Assembly: GCA_001942045.1 (NCBI GenBank)
Contig: MSTD01000014.1
Span: 1-40,195, forward strand
Reading direction: 5' to 3'
DNA from: Mycolicibacterium porcinum
GTDB taxonomy: Bacteria > Actinomycetota > Actinomycetes > Mycobacteriales > Mycobacteriaceae
Length of the DNA stretch: 40,195 bases
The notes under the pieces: model-generated
The model's database searches: none
Seen by the model: only the letters and a program-made list of their open reading frames with translations
Told to the model about the DNA's origin: nothing
Translations under genes and position numbers: made by a program
Shown here: positions 16,220 through 26,453 of the stretch, piece after piece
How positions within the stretch are numbered: position 1 is the stretch's first letter
Layout: every line of letters begins with the position of its first letter

Positions 16220-17296
16220 ATGAACGAAGACCTGCTGAGCATCGGGGAGTTCGCGGCCCGGACCGGGTTGTCGGCGAAGATGTTGCGCTCATACGCGGCG
16301 TCGGGGGCATTGGTGCCGGCCGCTGTCGACGAACTCACGGGATACCGGTACTACTCCCGGGGCCAGATTGCTCAGGCTCGGACGGTGGGGTTGCTCCGGG
16401 GAGCGCAGATACCGGTCGCCGAGATCGCCGAATTCCTGCGGGATCCGACCGAGCAGCAACTGGCCGCCTGGCGGACGGCCCTCGATGATGAATATGCGCA
16501 CCGTCGTGAGGCCCTCGTGATGGCCAGCGGCGCGCTGCTCGCTCAATCTTCTCCGGTGGCAGGGGGTCGCCGGAGCGACGAGAGGACGATCTGGATGGCT
16601 TCGGTGTTACGGTCCGCGACGGCCACCGATCAGGGACCGGTGCGGGAGAGCAACCAGGATTCCCTGCTCGCCGACGGCATCCTGTATGCGATTGCCGACG
16701 GTTTCGGGCCCGGCGGTGAACATGCCAGCCGGATCGCGATCGAGGTGCTGGCCGCCGGGTTCGCCGCGGCGCCGGACCGCGACGGGCTGATCGGTGCCGT
16801 GCAGCGAGCCAACGAGCAGGTCTTCGCGCACGTCAGCGCCTCGGGAACCAGTTCGGGCGCGACGCTGACCGTGGTGGCGATGTTCGGCGACGAGCAGGGC
16901 GGCCCCATGGCCGTCAACATCGGGGATTCGCCGCTGAACCGGATCCGTGACGGCGCCATGTGTCAGCTCACCGATGATCACAGCGTCTCCGGGGAACTGG
17001 TGCGTGCCGGTGAGATCACCAGGGAGGAAGCCCGGTTCCATCCGCACCGCCATCTGCTGACCAGAGCGCTGGGCATCGGCCCCGTCATCCGCCCGGATCT
17101 GTTCGATCTGGACTGCCGTCCGGGCGACCGGTTGCTGATCAGTAGTGACGGATTGTTCGCCGGCGCGGAGGACTCCGAGATCGTCGTAGCCGCGACGGAT
17201 GACGAGCCCGAGGTCGCGGCGCAGCGGCTGGTTCAGGTGGCCAACGATGCCGGCGGCAGCGACAACACCACCGTGATCGTGATCGACATCGGCTGA
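16220..17296 (+). CDS. MerR DNA-binding domain fused to a PP2C phosphatase
   Basis: The N-terminal part (about 5-110) is a MerR regulator: LLSIGEFAARTGLSAKMLRSYAASGAL, then TGYRYYSRGQIAQAR and a helix. After a short linker, residues 126-358 are a PP2C Ser/Thr phosphatase. All four metal-binding aspartates are present: Asp147 (ESNQD), Asp160 (IADGFG), Asp310 (SSDGL) and Asp348 (GSDN). SGATLTVV and NIGDSPLNRIRDG are also clear. It is probably an active phosphatase tied to a DNA-binding sensor; the substrate and signal are unknown. An ATG at 16196 would add eight residues. Not found, from memory, between Rv3213c and Rv3212. Confidence 0.85.
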   Translation: MNEDLLSIGEFAARTGLSAKMLRSYAASGALVPAAVDELTGYRYYSRGQIAQARTVGLLRGAQIPVAEIAEFLRDPTEQQLAAWRTALDDEYAHRREALVMASGALLAQSSPVAGGRRSDERTIWMASVLRSATATDQGPVRESNQDSLLADGILYAIADGFGPGGEHASRIAIEVLAAGFAAAPDRDGLIGAVQRANEQVFAHVSASGTSSGATLTVVAMFGDEQGGPMAVNIGDSPLNRIRDGAMCQLTDDHSVSGELVRAGEITREEARFHPHRHLLTRALGIGPVIRPDLFDLDCRPGDRLLISSDGLFAGAEDSEIVVAATDDEPEVAAQRLVQVANDAGGSDNTTVIVIDIG

Positions 17297-17300
17297 CCGC

Positions 17301-18527
17301 TTATCCGGCGCCCAGCGCCACCAGTTCCGTGCCGCGCTGCTCGAGCAGGGTGTCTCCGGCCGTCACCGGCACCACCGGTGACACGCTCGGGGTGCGCGGC
17401 AGGGAGATGTGGCGTTGCCCGGCACCGGTCTGTGGATCGAAGACGTCGTAACCGTCGTTGACCGGAACCAGGAGCTGGCCGGCCATCACGGTGGCGGGTC
17501 CCACCGGGAAATGCGGACCGGTGGGTGTCACCGTGAACTTGTACTGAAGGCCCGCGGTACCGGTGGTGCTGAAGACCAGCACCGAGTCCCCGGTCCACCA
17601 GCTGATCACGTCCCCGGAGCGGGTGGTGGTCGACTGCGGCGCGGCCGGCTTGGGCAGCGGCAGGCTGGCCAGGGTCTTTCCGGTCTCGTCGACGACGTTC
17701 ACCATCGGCCTCGGGGTGGGCAGGTACACCGCTGTCGTGGTGCCTGACACCGCCACCACCTGGGCGCCGGAGTCGTCGGTGACGTCCTGCAGCTCGACGT
17801 AACGCACGTCGGGGGTGTCCTCTTCGTCGGCCGGGCGCAGCAGCGTCAGCCGGATGAACTTGCTCTTCGGACAGGACTCCAGCACCGACACCGCAGAGGA
17901 GCTCGCCGCTGCCGACAGTTTGCGGCACACCGGCTGGGCCGGGACGTCAGGTTTGATGCGGGCGTCCAGGGCGCCCCAGGACAGCATCCGGACCATGTCC
18001 GAGCGCCACAGCTCCAGGCGGCTGTCCCCGGCGGACAGCACGGTCGAGCCGTCGGACGACAGCCGGACCTCGGGGTCGGCGTAGGCGGTGCGGGCCGGGC
18101 CGCGCCTGCCGGTCTTGCCGTCGACGGTGCTCACCTGTCCGCAGCCGCGGGCATCCGGATACACCCCGACCGCGTACTGGTACACCGCCGTCACGCCGCA
18201 CAGTTCGAGGTCTCGGGCGTAGCTCCACAACACCGCGCCGGTGACCGGGTCTCGGCCCTCGACAGTGGATCCGTCGCCGGTCACCACCGACCCGCCGGCG
18301 AGCACGGGTTCGGTGGTCTTCGGGCTTGGCGTGGCCCACAGCTGTTGCAGACCGGCCGGCACCTCGCGTGCCGGAGTGAGATAGGGGACCGGTGACGCGG
18401 CAGGCCGGCTGATGGTGGCCCGGGCGTCACTGGTCCACCAGATCAGGCCGGCCGCCAGCGCGACGATCGCGACGATTGCCGTCGCGGCAGCCAGGTCGCC
18501 GCGGGTGCGGCGTTCGGGTTTGACCAT
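17301..18527 (-). CDS. Membrane-anchored beta-propeller-like protein
   Basis: The 408-residue protein has a basic N-terminus, one membrane segment (about 13-31, LAAATAIVAIVALAAGLIWW) and a large outer domain. Repeats such as VVTGDGSTVEGRDPVTGAVLW and LLVPVNDGYDVFDPQTGAG resemble PQQ/beta-propeller blades. It matches the position of Rv3212, whose function I do not know. It lies 18 bases after rhlE, in the same direction, and ends only four bases from the MerR-PP2C stop. Confidence 0.75.
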   Translation of the reverse strand: MVKPERRTRGDLAAATAIVAIVALAAGLIWWTSDARATISRPAASPVPYLTPAREVPAGLQQLWATPSPKTTEPVLAGGSVVTGDGSTVEGRDPVTGAVLWSYARDLELCGVTAVYQYAVGVYPDARGCGQVSTVDGKTGRRGPARTAYADPEVRLSSDGSTVLSAGDSRLELWRSDMVRMLSWGALDARIKPDVPAQPVCRKLSAAASSSAVSVLESCPKSKFIRLTLLRPADEEDTPDVRYVELQDVTDDSGAQVVAVSGTTTAVYLPTPRPMVNVVDETGKTLASLPLPKPAAPQSTTTRSGDVISWWTGDSVLVFSTTGTAGLQYKFTVTPTGPHFPVGPATVMAGQLLVPVNDGYDVFDPQTGAGQRHISLPRTPSVSPVVPVTAGDTLLEQRGTELVALGAG

Positions 18528-18545
18528 CGACTCGGCGTTCGCCGG

Positions 18546-20045
18546 TCAGCCGGCTGCGGCGGTCTCGGTCTTGCGGGGACGGCGCCGGCGGCGGCGACGT
18601 GCGGCGGTCGACGCATCGCCCGCGGTGTCTTCCGACTCGGTCACCGGTGCGGCATCGCCGTTGTCCTGAGCGGCAGGAGCGGAGCCCTCGGGATGTCCGT
18701 TGGACGACTGGCCGCCGCGGGTGCGCCGCCGGGTGCGGGTCCTGGTCTTGGCCGGCCGATCCGCGTCCGCCGAGGAGATGCGCTTCTCGTCGGGGCTGCG
18801 CTTGGCCGCGGCCTTGCGCGGTTCGCCGATCTGACCGGTGACGTCGGCCGGGATACCCAACTCTTCGTAGATGTGCGGTGAGCTGGAGTAGGTCTCGGCG
18901 GGATCGGGGCAGCCCAACTCCAGCGCCTTGTCGATGGTCTCCCACCGGGTCAGCTCGTCCCAGTCGACCAGGGTGATCGCGACGCCGGTCTTGCCGGCGC
19001 GGCCGGTGCGGCCGATGCGGTGCACGTAGGCCTGCTCGTCCTCGGGGCACTGGTAGTTGATGACGTGCGTGACGTCGTCGATGTCGATGCCGCGGGCCGC
19101 CACGTCGGTGGCGACCAGAACGTCGATCGCTCCGGTGCGGAAGGACTTGAGGGCTTTCTCGCGCGCGCCCTGGCCCAGGTCGCCGTGCACGGCGCCGACC
19201 TTGAATCCGCGCTCGGCGAGTTCGTCGGACACCTTCTGCGCGGTGCGCTTGGTGCGGGTGAAGATCATCGTGGCGCCGCGGCCTTCGGCCTGCAGGATCC
19301 GGCTGACCAGCTCCGACTTGTCCAGGGCGTGGGCCCGGTAGACGAACTGCTCGGTGGTGTCGTGGGTGGCCGCCGAATGCGGGGCCTCGGCCCGGATGTG
19401 GGTCGGCTGGTTCATGAACGTGCGGGCCAGCGTGATGATCGGGTCCGGCATGGTGGCCGAGAACAGCATCGACTGCCGGTCATCCGGGGTCAGCCGCAGG
19501 ATGCGCTCGATGTCGGGCAGGAAGCCCAGGTCCAGCATCTCGTCGGCCTCGTCGAGCACGAGCACGGACAGTCCGCCCAGCTGCAGGTGTCCCTGCTGAG
19601 CCAGGTCGAGCAGCCGGCCCGGCGTGCCGACCACAACGTCCACGCCCTTGCGCAGCGCCTCGATCTGCGGCTCGTAGGGACGGCCGCCGTAGATCGAGGT
19701 CACCGAGAATTTGCGGTCACCGGTGGTCAGGTACTTGGCGGCGCCGGCGAGATCGTCGTAGACCTGCAGACACAGTTCGCGGGTGGGGACCACGATGAGG
19801 GCCCGGGGAGTGCCGTTGAGCGGGCGGGTCTCGTCGGAGGAGACGCGGTGCAGTAGCGGGATACCGAACGCGTAGGTCTTGCCCATACCGGTGCGGGCCT
19901 GACCGATCAGGTCGTCGCCGGCCAGCGCCAGCGGGAGGGTCAGTTCTTGGATGGCAAAGGGGTGCTGGATGCCGTTCTCGCTGAGTGCGCGGACGATCTC
20001 GTCGCGGACGCCGAGTTCGGCAAACGTTTTATTTACATGTGTCAT
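18546..20045 (-). CDS. rhlE: DEAD-box RNA helicase RhlE
   Basis: RhlE unwinds RNA and is linked to RNA decay and ribosome assembly in mycobacteria. Motifs are the Q-motif region (PFAIQELTLP), motif I ARTGMGKT (50-57), VPTREL (86-91), TPGR, DEAD (165-168), SAT and HRIGRTGRAG. The C-terminal tail is rich in Arg and Lys (for example RRRRRRPRK). The ATG at 20045 gives 499 residues; the frame stays open upstream to 20192. A TACAAT far upstream suggests a leader of about 210 bases. Confidence 0.93.
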   Translation of the reverse strand: MTHVNKTFAELGVRDEIVRALSENGIQHPFAIQELTLPLALAGDDLIGQARTGMGKTYAFGIPLLHRVSSDETRPLNGTPRALIVVPTRELCLQVYDDLAGAAKYLTTGDRKFSVTSIYGGRPYEPQIEALRKGVDVVVGTPGRLLDLAQQGHLQLGGLSVLVLDEADEMLDLGFLPDIERILRLTPDDRQSMLFSATMPDPIITLARTFMNQPTHIRAEAPHSAATHDTTEQFVYRAHALDKSELVSRILQAEGRGATMIFTRTKRTAQKVSDELAERGFKVGAVHGDLGQGAREKALKSFRTGAIDVLVATDVAARGIDIDDVTHVINYQCPEDEQAYVHRIGRTGRAGKTGVAITLVDWDELTRWETIDKALELGCPDPAETYSSSPHIYEELGIPADVTGQIGEPRKAAAKRSPDEKRISSADADRPAKTRTRTRRRTRGGQSSNGHPEGSAPAAQDNGDAAPVTESEDTAGDASTAARRRRRRRPRKTETAAAG

Positions 20046-20264
20046 GGTGGGTAGAGGTGGCCTTTCACTGTCAAACCTCATGGGCATCCAGCGCACACGG
20101 AGTTCGACGGTGAAACGGTCGGGTTCGCCCGGACAAGGTTCGTATCCTCGGCGCTGCCGATCCGTTGGGCCCAGCTCCACAGGGCGGGCCAACTGCGTGC
20201 ACGCACATTTCCTGGTAGCGGTTCGGGCGCCGAAATTGTCGGCTCGAAGCCGTTACCACATGCC

Positions 20265-20270
20265 ATTGTA
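20265..20270 (-). promoter_or_regulatory. -10 element TACAAT, probable rhlE promoter
   Basis: On the minus strand TACAAT is a near-consensus -10. A start near 20258 would leave about 210 bases of leader before the ATG at 20045. No good -35 is seen at the usual distance, which is common in mycobacteria. Confidence 0.45.
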
Positions 20271-20326
20271 GCTGGTCGCGGGATCTGGGCCGATTTGCCA
20301 GCCGATCATGGTCTCCCGTCGGCGTC

Positions 20327-20332
20327 TAGAGT
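20327..20332 (+). promoter_or_regulatory. -10 element TAGAGT, leaderless start
   Basis: TAGAGT (TAnnnT) lies seven bases before the ATG at 20340, and there is no ribosome binding site. This fits a leaderless mRNA for the ferritin-like gene. Confidence 0.55.
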
Positions 20333-20339
20333 TGGCCTC

Positions 20340-21038
20340 ATGAATTCGCCTCAGCCTGCCGCGGACCAGATCGCAAAACCGGTCGATTCGGGTGTGTCGG
20401 CGGATCATCCGGGCGTCAACGAATTGTTCGCGGTGCTGGCCTATGGCGAGGTCGCCGCGTTCTACCGGCTGACCGAAGAAGCGCGCATGGCACCGAACCT
20501 GCGTGGCCGGATCAACATGGCGAGCATGGCCGCCGCGGAGATGGGTCACTATGAGCTCTTGCGAGATGCGTTGGAGCACAGGGGAGTTGACGTCGTTCCG
20601 GCGATGACGAAGTACGCGTCCGCCTTGGAGAACTACCACCGGATGACCACGCCCAGCACGTGGTTGGAGGCGTTGGTCAAGACCTACATCGGCGATGCGC
20701 TCGCCGCGGATTTCTACCTGGAGATCGCCGACGCCCTGCCCGAGGCGGTGGCGACGGTGGTGCGTGCGGTGTTGTCCGAAACCGGGCATTCACAGTTCGT
20801 GGTCGCCGAGGTGCGGGCCGCGGTGACGGCCAGCGACCGTCAGCGCCATCGGTTGGCGCTGTGGGCGCGTCGTCTGCTCGGCGAGGCCGTCACCCAGGCG
20901 CAGTTCGTGCTGGCTGATCACGACGAACTCGTCGACCTGGTGATGTCCAGCGGTGAGGGCCTGACCCAGCTGGCAGAGTTCTTCGCCCGGTTGCAGAACA
21001 CCCACCAGTCCCGAATGCAGGAACTGGGCCTGGCGTAG
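20340..21038 (+). CDS. Ferritin-like fold protein (Rv3210c-type)
   Basis: The 232-residue product is helical and shows spaced carboxylate/histidine motifs of a ferritin-like di-iron protein: EEARM, AEMGHYELL (E-x2-H) and SETGHSQF (E-x2-H). The helices LAYGEVAAFYRLTEEAR and YIGDALAADFYLEIADAL are part of the bundle. It resembles the tRNA-hydroxylase-like (MiaE-like) branch; the reaction is not known. The first part (about 1-20) is Pro/Ala-rich and less conserved. It is convergent with the MmpS-like gene. Confidence 0.8.
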   Translation: MNSPQPAADQIAKPVDSGVSADHPGVNELFAVLAYGEVAAFYRLTEEARMAPNLRGRINMASMAAAEMGHYELLRDALEHRGVDVVPAMTKYASALENYHRMTTPSTWLEALVKTYIGDALAADFYLEIADALPEAVATVVRAVLSETGHSQFVVAEVRAAVTASDRQRHRLALWARRLLGEAVTQAQFVLADHDELVDLVMSSGEGLTQLAEFFARLQNTHQSRMQELGLA

Positions 21039-21075
21039 TACTCGCCAGACCCAGTCGCTGTGATCGGTTCGGTCG

Positions 21076-21873
21076 CTACTGCGTGCAGGTGGTGATCATC
21101 GTGTTGTTGGTCTGCGAGACCAGCACGGCACCAGCCGCATCGGTGATCGAGCAGTTGAGCTGACCGGCGACACTCGTCGCGGTCACGGATTTGAGCGTCA
21201 CGCCCGGGTTGAGCACCACGGTCTTGGTCCATGGCAGCGCGACGTTGATGTCGGTCTGCAGGGCACCCTGCGCGTCGGTGTAGACGATGGTCACCAGGTC
21301 GATGAGCTGGCGGCTGCCGGTCACGGTGTAGGTGACGGCGTTCGGGGTCGCGACCCCGACGGGCGGCGCGGGTGCGGCGGGCGGTGCGGGCGCGGGTGTC
21401 GCGGTGGCGCTGGGCGTCGGCGTCAGCGTGGTCACGGTCTCGGGCGACAGGGGAGCGGTCGGCGCTGCGCGCGGCGGAACCGGCTTCGAGGTGGCGTCCT
21501 GCGCGGGCTGGGTGGTCTGGGTCGGCTGCGCCGACGGCGAGGTCAGGGTGGCCGACACCGAGCCGCTGTCCCCTCCGCCCAGGATCACCACGGTGCAGAT
21601 GACCGCGATCAGCAGGATCGCGCCGGCCACGGCGGCCACCCAGATCCAACGCCGGTCGATGGGGTCCTCGTAGAACGTGACCTCGTCGTCGTAGTCGTCG
21701 TAATCGGCGTCGTAGTCGTAGTCCGCCTCCGCGCCGGTGGCGTAGCTGCTCTGGCCTGTCGCGTAGTCGGCCTTGTAGTCGGGGGTGTAGCCGGAGTACC
21801 CGCTCGGCTCATACGGGCGGTCCCCGAAGCGCTCGGTCGGGGTGGTGTCGTACGGCGAATAGTGCCTGGTCAT
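21076..21873 (-). CDS. MmpS-like membrane protein with acidic Tyr/Asp-rich N-terminus
   Basis: The 265-residue protein has a cytoplasmic tail of about 74 residues with many Tyr and Asp. One stretch (about 50-65) is a low-complexity Asp/Tyr run encoded by near-repeating triplets at about 21677-21725. A membrane helix follows (about 76-98), then a Pro/Thr/Ala linker and a C-terminal beta domain (YTVTGSRQLIDLVTIVYTD, then INVALPWTKTVVLNPG) resembling MmpS proteins. Two Cys near the end could form a disulfide. There is no mmpL beside it. By position it is Rv3209. Confidence 0.75.
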   Translation of the reverse strand: MTRHYSPYDTTPTERFGDRPYEPSGYSGYTPDYKADYATGQSSYATGAEADYDYDADYDDYDDEVTFYEDPIDRRWIWVAAVAGAILLIAVICTVVILGGGDSGSVSATLTSPSAQPTQTTQPAQDATSKPVPPRAAPTAPLSPETVTTLTPTPSATATPAPAPPAAPAPPVGVATPNAVTYTVTGSRQLIDLVTIVYTDAQGALQTDINVALPWTKTVVLNPGVTLKSVTATSVAGQLNCSITDAAGAVLVSQTNNTMITTCTQ

Positions 21874-22103
21874 GCGGCTGCCCCAGTCGTCTCGTCCAAT
21901 ATCGAAGCTGATGCTATCGAGGCAGAAGTGACGGATGAGGTTGAGCTCAAGGCGTGTCGGTCACGGTCCGGACTCGGTTCGGTCTCTGCGTTTCGCGCAC
22001 GGCGTAGCCGGGTCCGCACCCGCTGACGGCGACGGGGCCCGGCGGTCTACTAGCCTGCTCAGGGAAGTCGACATACGACGCGAGAAAGAAAGAAGGGTCC
22101 AGC

Positions 22104-22343
22104 GTGGAGGTCAAAATCGGTGTCACGGACAGCCCGCGTGAGCTGACCTTCAACAGCGCGCAGACACCCACCGAGGTGGAGCAGCAGGTCACCGAGGCAC
22201 TCGCCAAGGATTCAGGTGTGCTGGCGCTGACCGATGAGAAGGGACGGCGATTCCTGGTGCAGAACAGCCGGATCGCCTATGTGGAGATCGGCGCCGCCGA
22301 CGTGCGCCGGGTCGGTTTCGGCGTGAGCGCCGAAACCGCCTGA
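22104..22343 (+). CDS. DUF3107 protein (TB9.4-like)
   Basis: A 79-residue protein starting at GTG 22104 after an AAGGG at six bases. It has the DUF3107 pattern: MEVKIGVTDSPRELTF, then LTDEKGRRFLVQNSRIAYVEIG and VGFG near the end. It is small, soluble and widespread in actinobacteria; its function is unknown. It corresponds to Rv3208A and stands three bases from the end of the convergent TetR gene, which is a conserved pairing. Confidence 0.88.
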   Translation: MEVKIGVTDSPRELTFNSAQTPTEVEQQVTEALAKDSGVLALTDEKGRRFLVQNSRIAYVEIGAADVRRVGFGVSAETA

Positions 22344-22346
22344 GAT

Positions 22347-23087
<741 letters not shown>

Positions 23088-23204
23088 TCAGATCCGTCGC
23101 GCGGTCGTCGCGAAACGGGCGTGGGTTTCGAAATGACACCAGCGTGGTCACGGCATAGCTGCGCTGAGAACCGATCCACAGGAGTCTGTGCCATTCTGGT
23201 TCCC

Positions 23205-24242
23205 GTGACCTACGACCCGGGACGTCGCGGGGGTGGCCGTGTCCCGGCGCTGCGCAACGAGTGGCGGGAGCCGCTACGCGCTCAGCGAGATCCGATCGCC
23301 GTCGATTCAGGACGAGCCAGATCGAACAGGGACGACCACCAGCAGTGGCGTAAACAGACGTGGATCGGCCGATTCGTATCCACTTACGGCTGGCGCGCGT
23401 ATGCGTTGCCAGTGTTGGTCGTGCTGACCGTGGTGGTGATCTACCAGACCATCACCGGCACCAGCGCGCCGCATTCCGCCCAGGAAGAAGAGGGCCCGGT
23501 GCAGGGCCCACCCACAATCGACGTGGCCAGCACCTCGATCATCGGTGCGCCGCCCAAAGGCCTCACCCAGTTCGACGCGAACCTGCCGACCGGGATCCTG
23601 CCCGCCGGCGGTCAGTACACCGAGGCCGGGGCGCGAACCTGGCGGATCGTGCCGGGCACCACCCCCAAGATCGGTGAGGGCACCACGAAATCCTTCACCT
23701 ATTCCGTCGAGGTCGAGGACGGCGTGGACACCACCGCATTCGGCGGCGACGAAGGTTTCGCCCACATGGTCAGCGAGACCCTGGCCAATCCGAAGAGCTG
23801 GACGCACAACGGGCTGTTCGCGTTCACCAGGGTGGATGCCGGCAGCGGCGTCGAACCCGACTTCCGGGTATCGCTGACCTCACCGATGACCGTGCGCGAG
23901 GGCTGCGGGTACGACATCGAGCTGGAATCGTCCTGCTACAACCCGTCCTACGACGGGAATCAGCCCAGGGTGTTCGTCAACGAGGCCCGGTGGGTCCGCG
24001 GCGCAGTGCCGTTCCAGGGGGACATCGGCTCCTACCGGCAGTACCTGATCAACCATGAGGTTGGTCACGCCATCGGCTACCAGCGCCACGAGGCCTGCGA
24101 GGCCAACGGAAAACTGGCGCCGATCATGATGCAGCAGACGTTCTCCACCTCGAACGACGACGCCGCCAAGTTCGACCCGGGAACCGTCAAGGCCGACGGC
24201 CTGACCTGCCGATTCAATCCCTGGCCGTATCCGATCGCCTGA
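23205..24242 (+). CDS. DUF3152 metalloprotease-like membrane protein
   Basis: The 345-residue protein starts at GTG 23205. A cytoplasmic tail of about 60 residues is followed by a membrane segment (about 63-83, ALPVLVVLTVVVIYQTI), a linker and an extracellular domain. That domain has the zinc site His284-Glu285-x2-His288-x2-Gly291-x3-His295, and a later IMMQQ that could be a Met-turn, as in metzincins. Three Cys lie just before the motif. The third His is one residue further than in classic metzincins. Its role is unknown. By position it is Rv3207c. Confidence 0.8.
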   Translation: MTYDPGRRGGGRVPALRNEWREPLRAQRDPIAVDSGRARSNRDDHQQWRKQTWIGRFVSTYGWRAYALPVLVVLTVVVIYQTITGTSAPHSAQEEEGPVQGPPTIDVASTSIIGAPPKGLTQFDANLPTGILPAGGQYTEAGARTWRIVPGTTPKIGEGTTKSFTYSVEVEDGVDTTAFGGDEGFAHMVSETLANPKSWTHNGLFAFTRVDAGSGVEPDFRVSLTSPMTVREGCGYDIELESSCYNPSYDGNQPRVFVNEARWVRGAVPFQGDIGSYRQYLINHEVGHAIGYQRHEACEANGKLAPIMMQQTFSTSNDDAAKFDPGTVKADGLTCRFNPWPYPIA

Positions 24243-24282
24243 TCCCGCGGCGGCGCGGCGTCGGTCACGGTAGCCGGGGCGC

Positions 24283-24309
24283 GGGAAGTATCGGCACCGG
24301 ATTACCGTT
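24283..24309 (+). promoter_or_regulatory. Possible SigH-type promoter of moeZ
   Basis: GGGAAGT (24283-24289) and GTT (24307-24309) are 17 bases apart. The -35 differs from GGGAAYA at two positions. From memory the M. tuberculosis counterpart has been reported among SigH-responsive genes, which is why the match is worth listing. Confidence 0.35.
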
Positions 24310-24365
24310 GTGGGTACGAGCAGCTGGGACGCTGAACCGACCCAAAAGATCTGAGGAGACATACG

Positions 24366-25556
<1,191 letters not shown>

Positions 25557-25580
25557 CGGCTGGTTTGCCGGTCAACCGCT

Positions 25581-25586
25581 TAGGCT
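25581..25586 (+). promoter_or_regulatory. -10 element TAGGCT, leaderless start
   Basis: TAGGCT (TAnnnT) is six bases before the GTG at 25593, in the 36-base gap after moeZ. It suggests that the next gene has its own leaderless transcript. Confidence 0.45.
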
Positions 25587-25592
25587 GAGGCT

Positions 25593-26447
25593 GTGAGTGT
25601 GGAACGGCCGCCGGAACATGTGCTGGCGGCGTTCGGCCTGTCCGGGGTGCGCCCGGTACCGCTCGGCTCGGGCTGGGAGGGTGGCTGGCGCTGCGGCGAA
25701 GTGGTGTTGTCGATGGTGCCCGAGCACGCCCGTGCGGCGTGGTCAGCCAAGGTACGGGAGTCGCTGTTCATCGACGGGGTGCGGCTTGCCCGCCCGGTTC
25801 GTTCGACGGACGGCCGCTATGTGGTTGCCGGGTGGCGGGCCGACACCTTCGTCGCCGGCACGCCTGAACCCCGGCACGACGAGGTGGTATCGGCGGCAGT
25901 GCGATTGCACGAGGCCACCGCGAAGTTGGAACGGCCGCGCTTCCTCACCCAACCGCCGGTCGCCCCATGGGCCGACGTCGACGTGTTCATCGCCGCCGAC
26001 CGGGCTGCCTGGGAGGACCGGCCGCTGCACTCGTTGCCGCCGGGCGCCAGGGTGTCGCCCGGTTCGTCGGACGGCCAACGCTCCGTGGAGTTGATCAATC
26101 AGTTGGCCGGCCTGCGCAGGCCGACCAGGAGTGCCAGCCAATTGGTGCACGGTGATCTCTACGGCACAGTGCTTTTCGCCGGTACGGCGGCGCCGGGGAT
26201 CACCGATATCACCCCCTACTGGCGCCCGGCGTCCTGGGCTGCGGGCGTGGTCGTGGTCGACGCGTTGTCCTGGGGCGACGCCGACGACGGCTTGATCGAG
26301 CGCTGGCAGTCGCTACCGGAATGGCCGCAGATGTTGCTGCGGGCGTTGATGTTCCGGTTGGCCGTGCACGCGCTGCATCCGCGGTCCACCGCGGCGGCGT
26401 TCCCCGGCCTGGCCCGCACGGCCTCGCTGGTCCGCCTGATCCTGTAG
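25593..26447 (+). CDS. TIGR02569-family protein (kinase-like fold)
   Basis: A 284-residue actinobacterial protein of the TIGR02569 type. It resembles small-molecule phosphotransferases: VHGDLYGTVLFAG recalls the catalytic loop HGDLxxxN, and ITDITPYWRP the metal-binding DxxP region, but the usual Asn is missing (Gly/Thr instead). It may therefore be inactive or use a different mechanism. Function unknown; Rv3205c by position. It is convergent with the alkyltransferase-like gene, six bases apart. Confidence 0.8.
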   Translation: MSVERPPEHVLAAFGLSGVRPVPLGSGWEGGWRCGEVVLSMVPEHARAAWSAKVRESLFIDGVRLARPVRSTDGRYVVAGWRADTFVAGTPEPRHDEVVSAAVRLHEATAKLERPRFLTQPPVAPWADVDVFIAADRAAWEDRPLHSLPPGARVSPGSSDGQRSVELINQLAGLRRPTRSASQLVHGDLYGTVLFAGTAAPGITDITPYWRPASWAAGVVVVDALSWGDADDGLIERWQSLPEWPQMLLRALMFRLAVHALHPRSTAAAFPGLARTASLVRLIL

Positions 26448-26453
26448 CTCGCG

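Noticed and set aside
21677..21725. Triplet-like repeat that might be a microsatellite or CRISPR-like array
   Set aside because: It is the coding sequence of the Asp/Tyr-rich tail of the MmpS-like protein, with imperfect units and no spacers.
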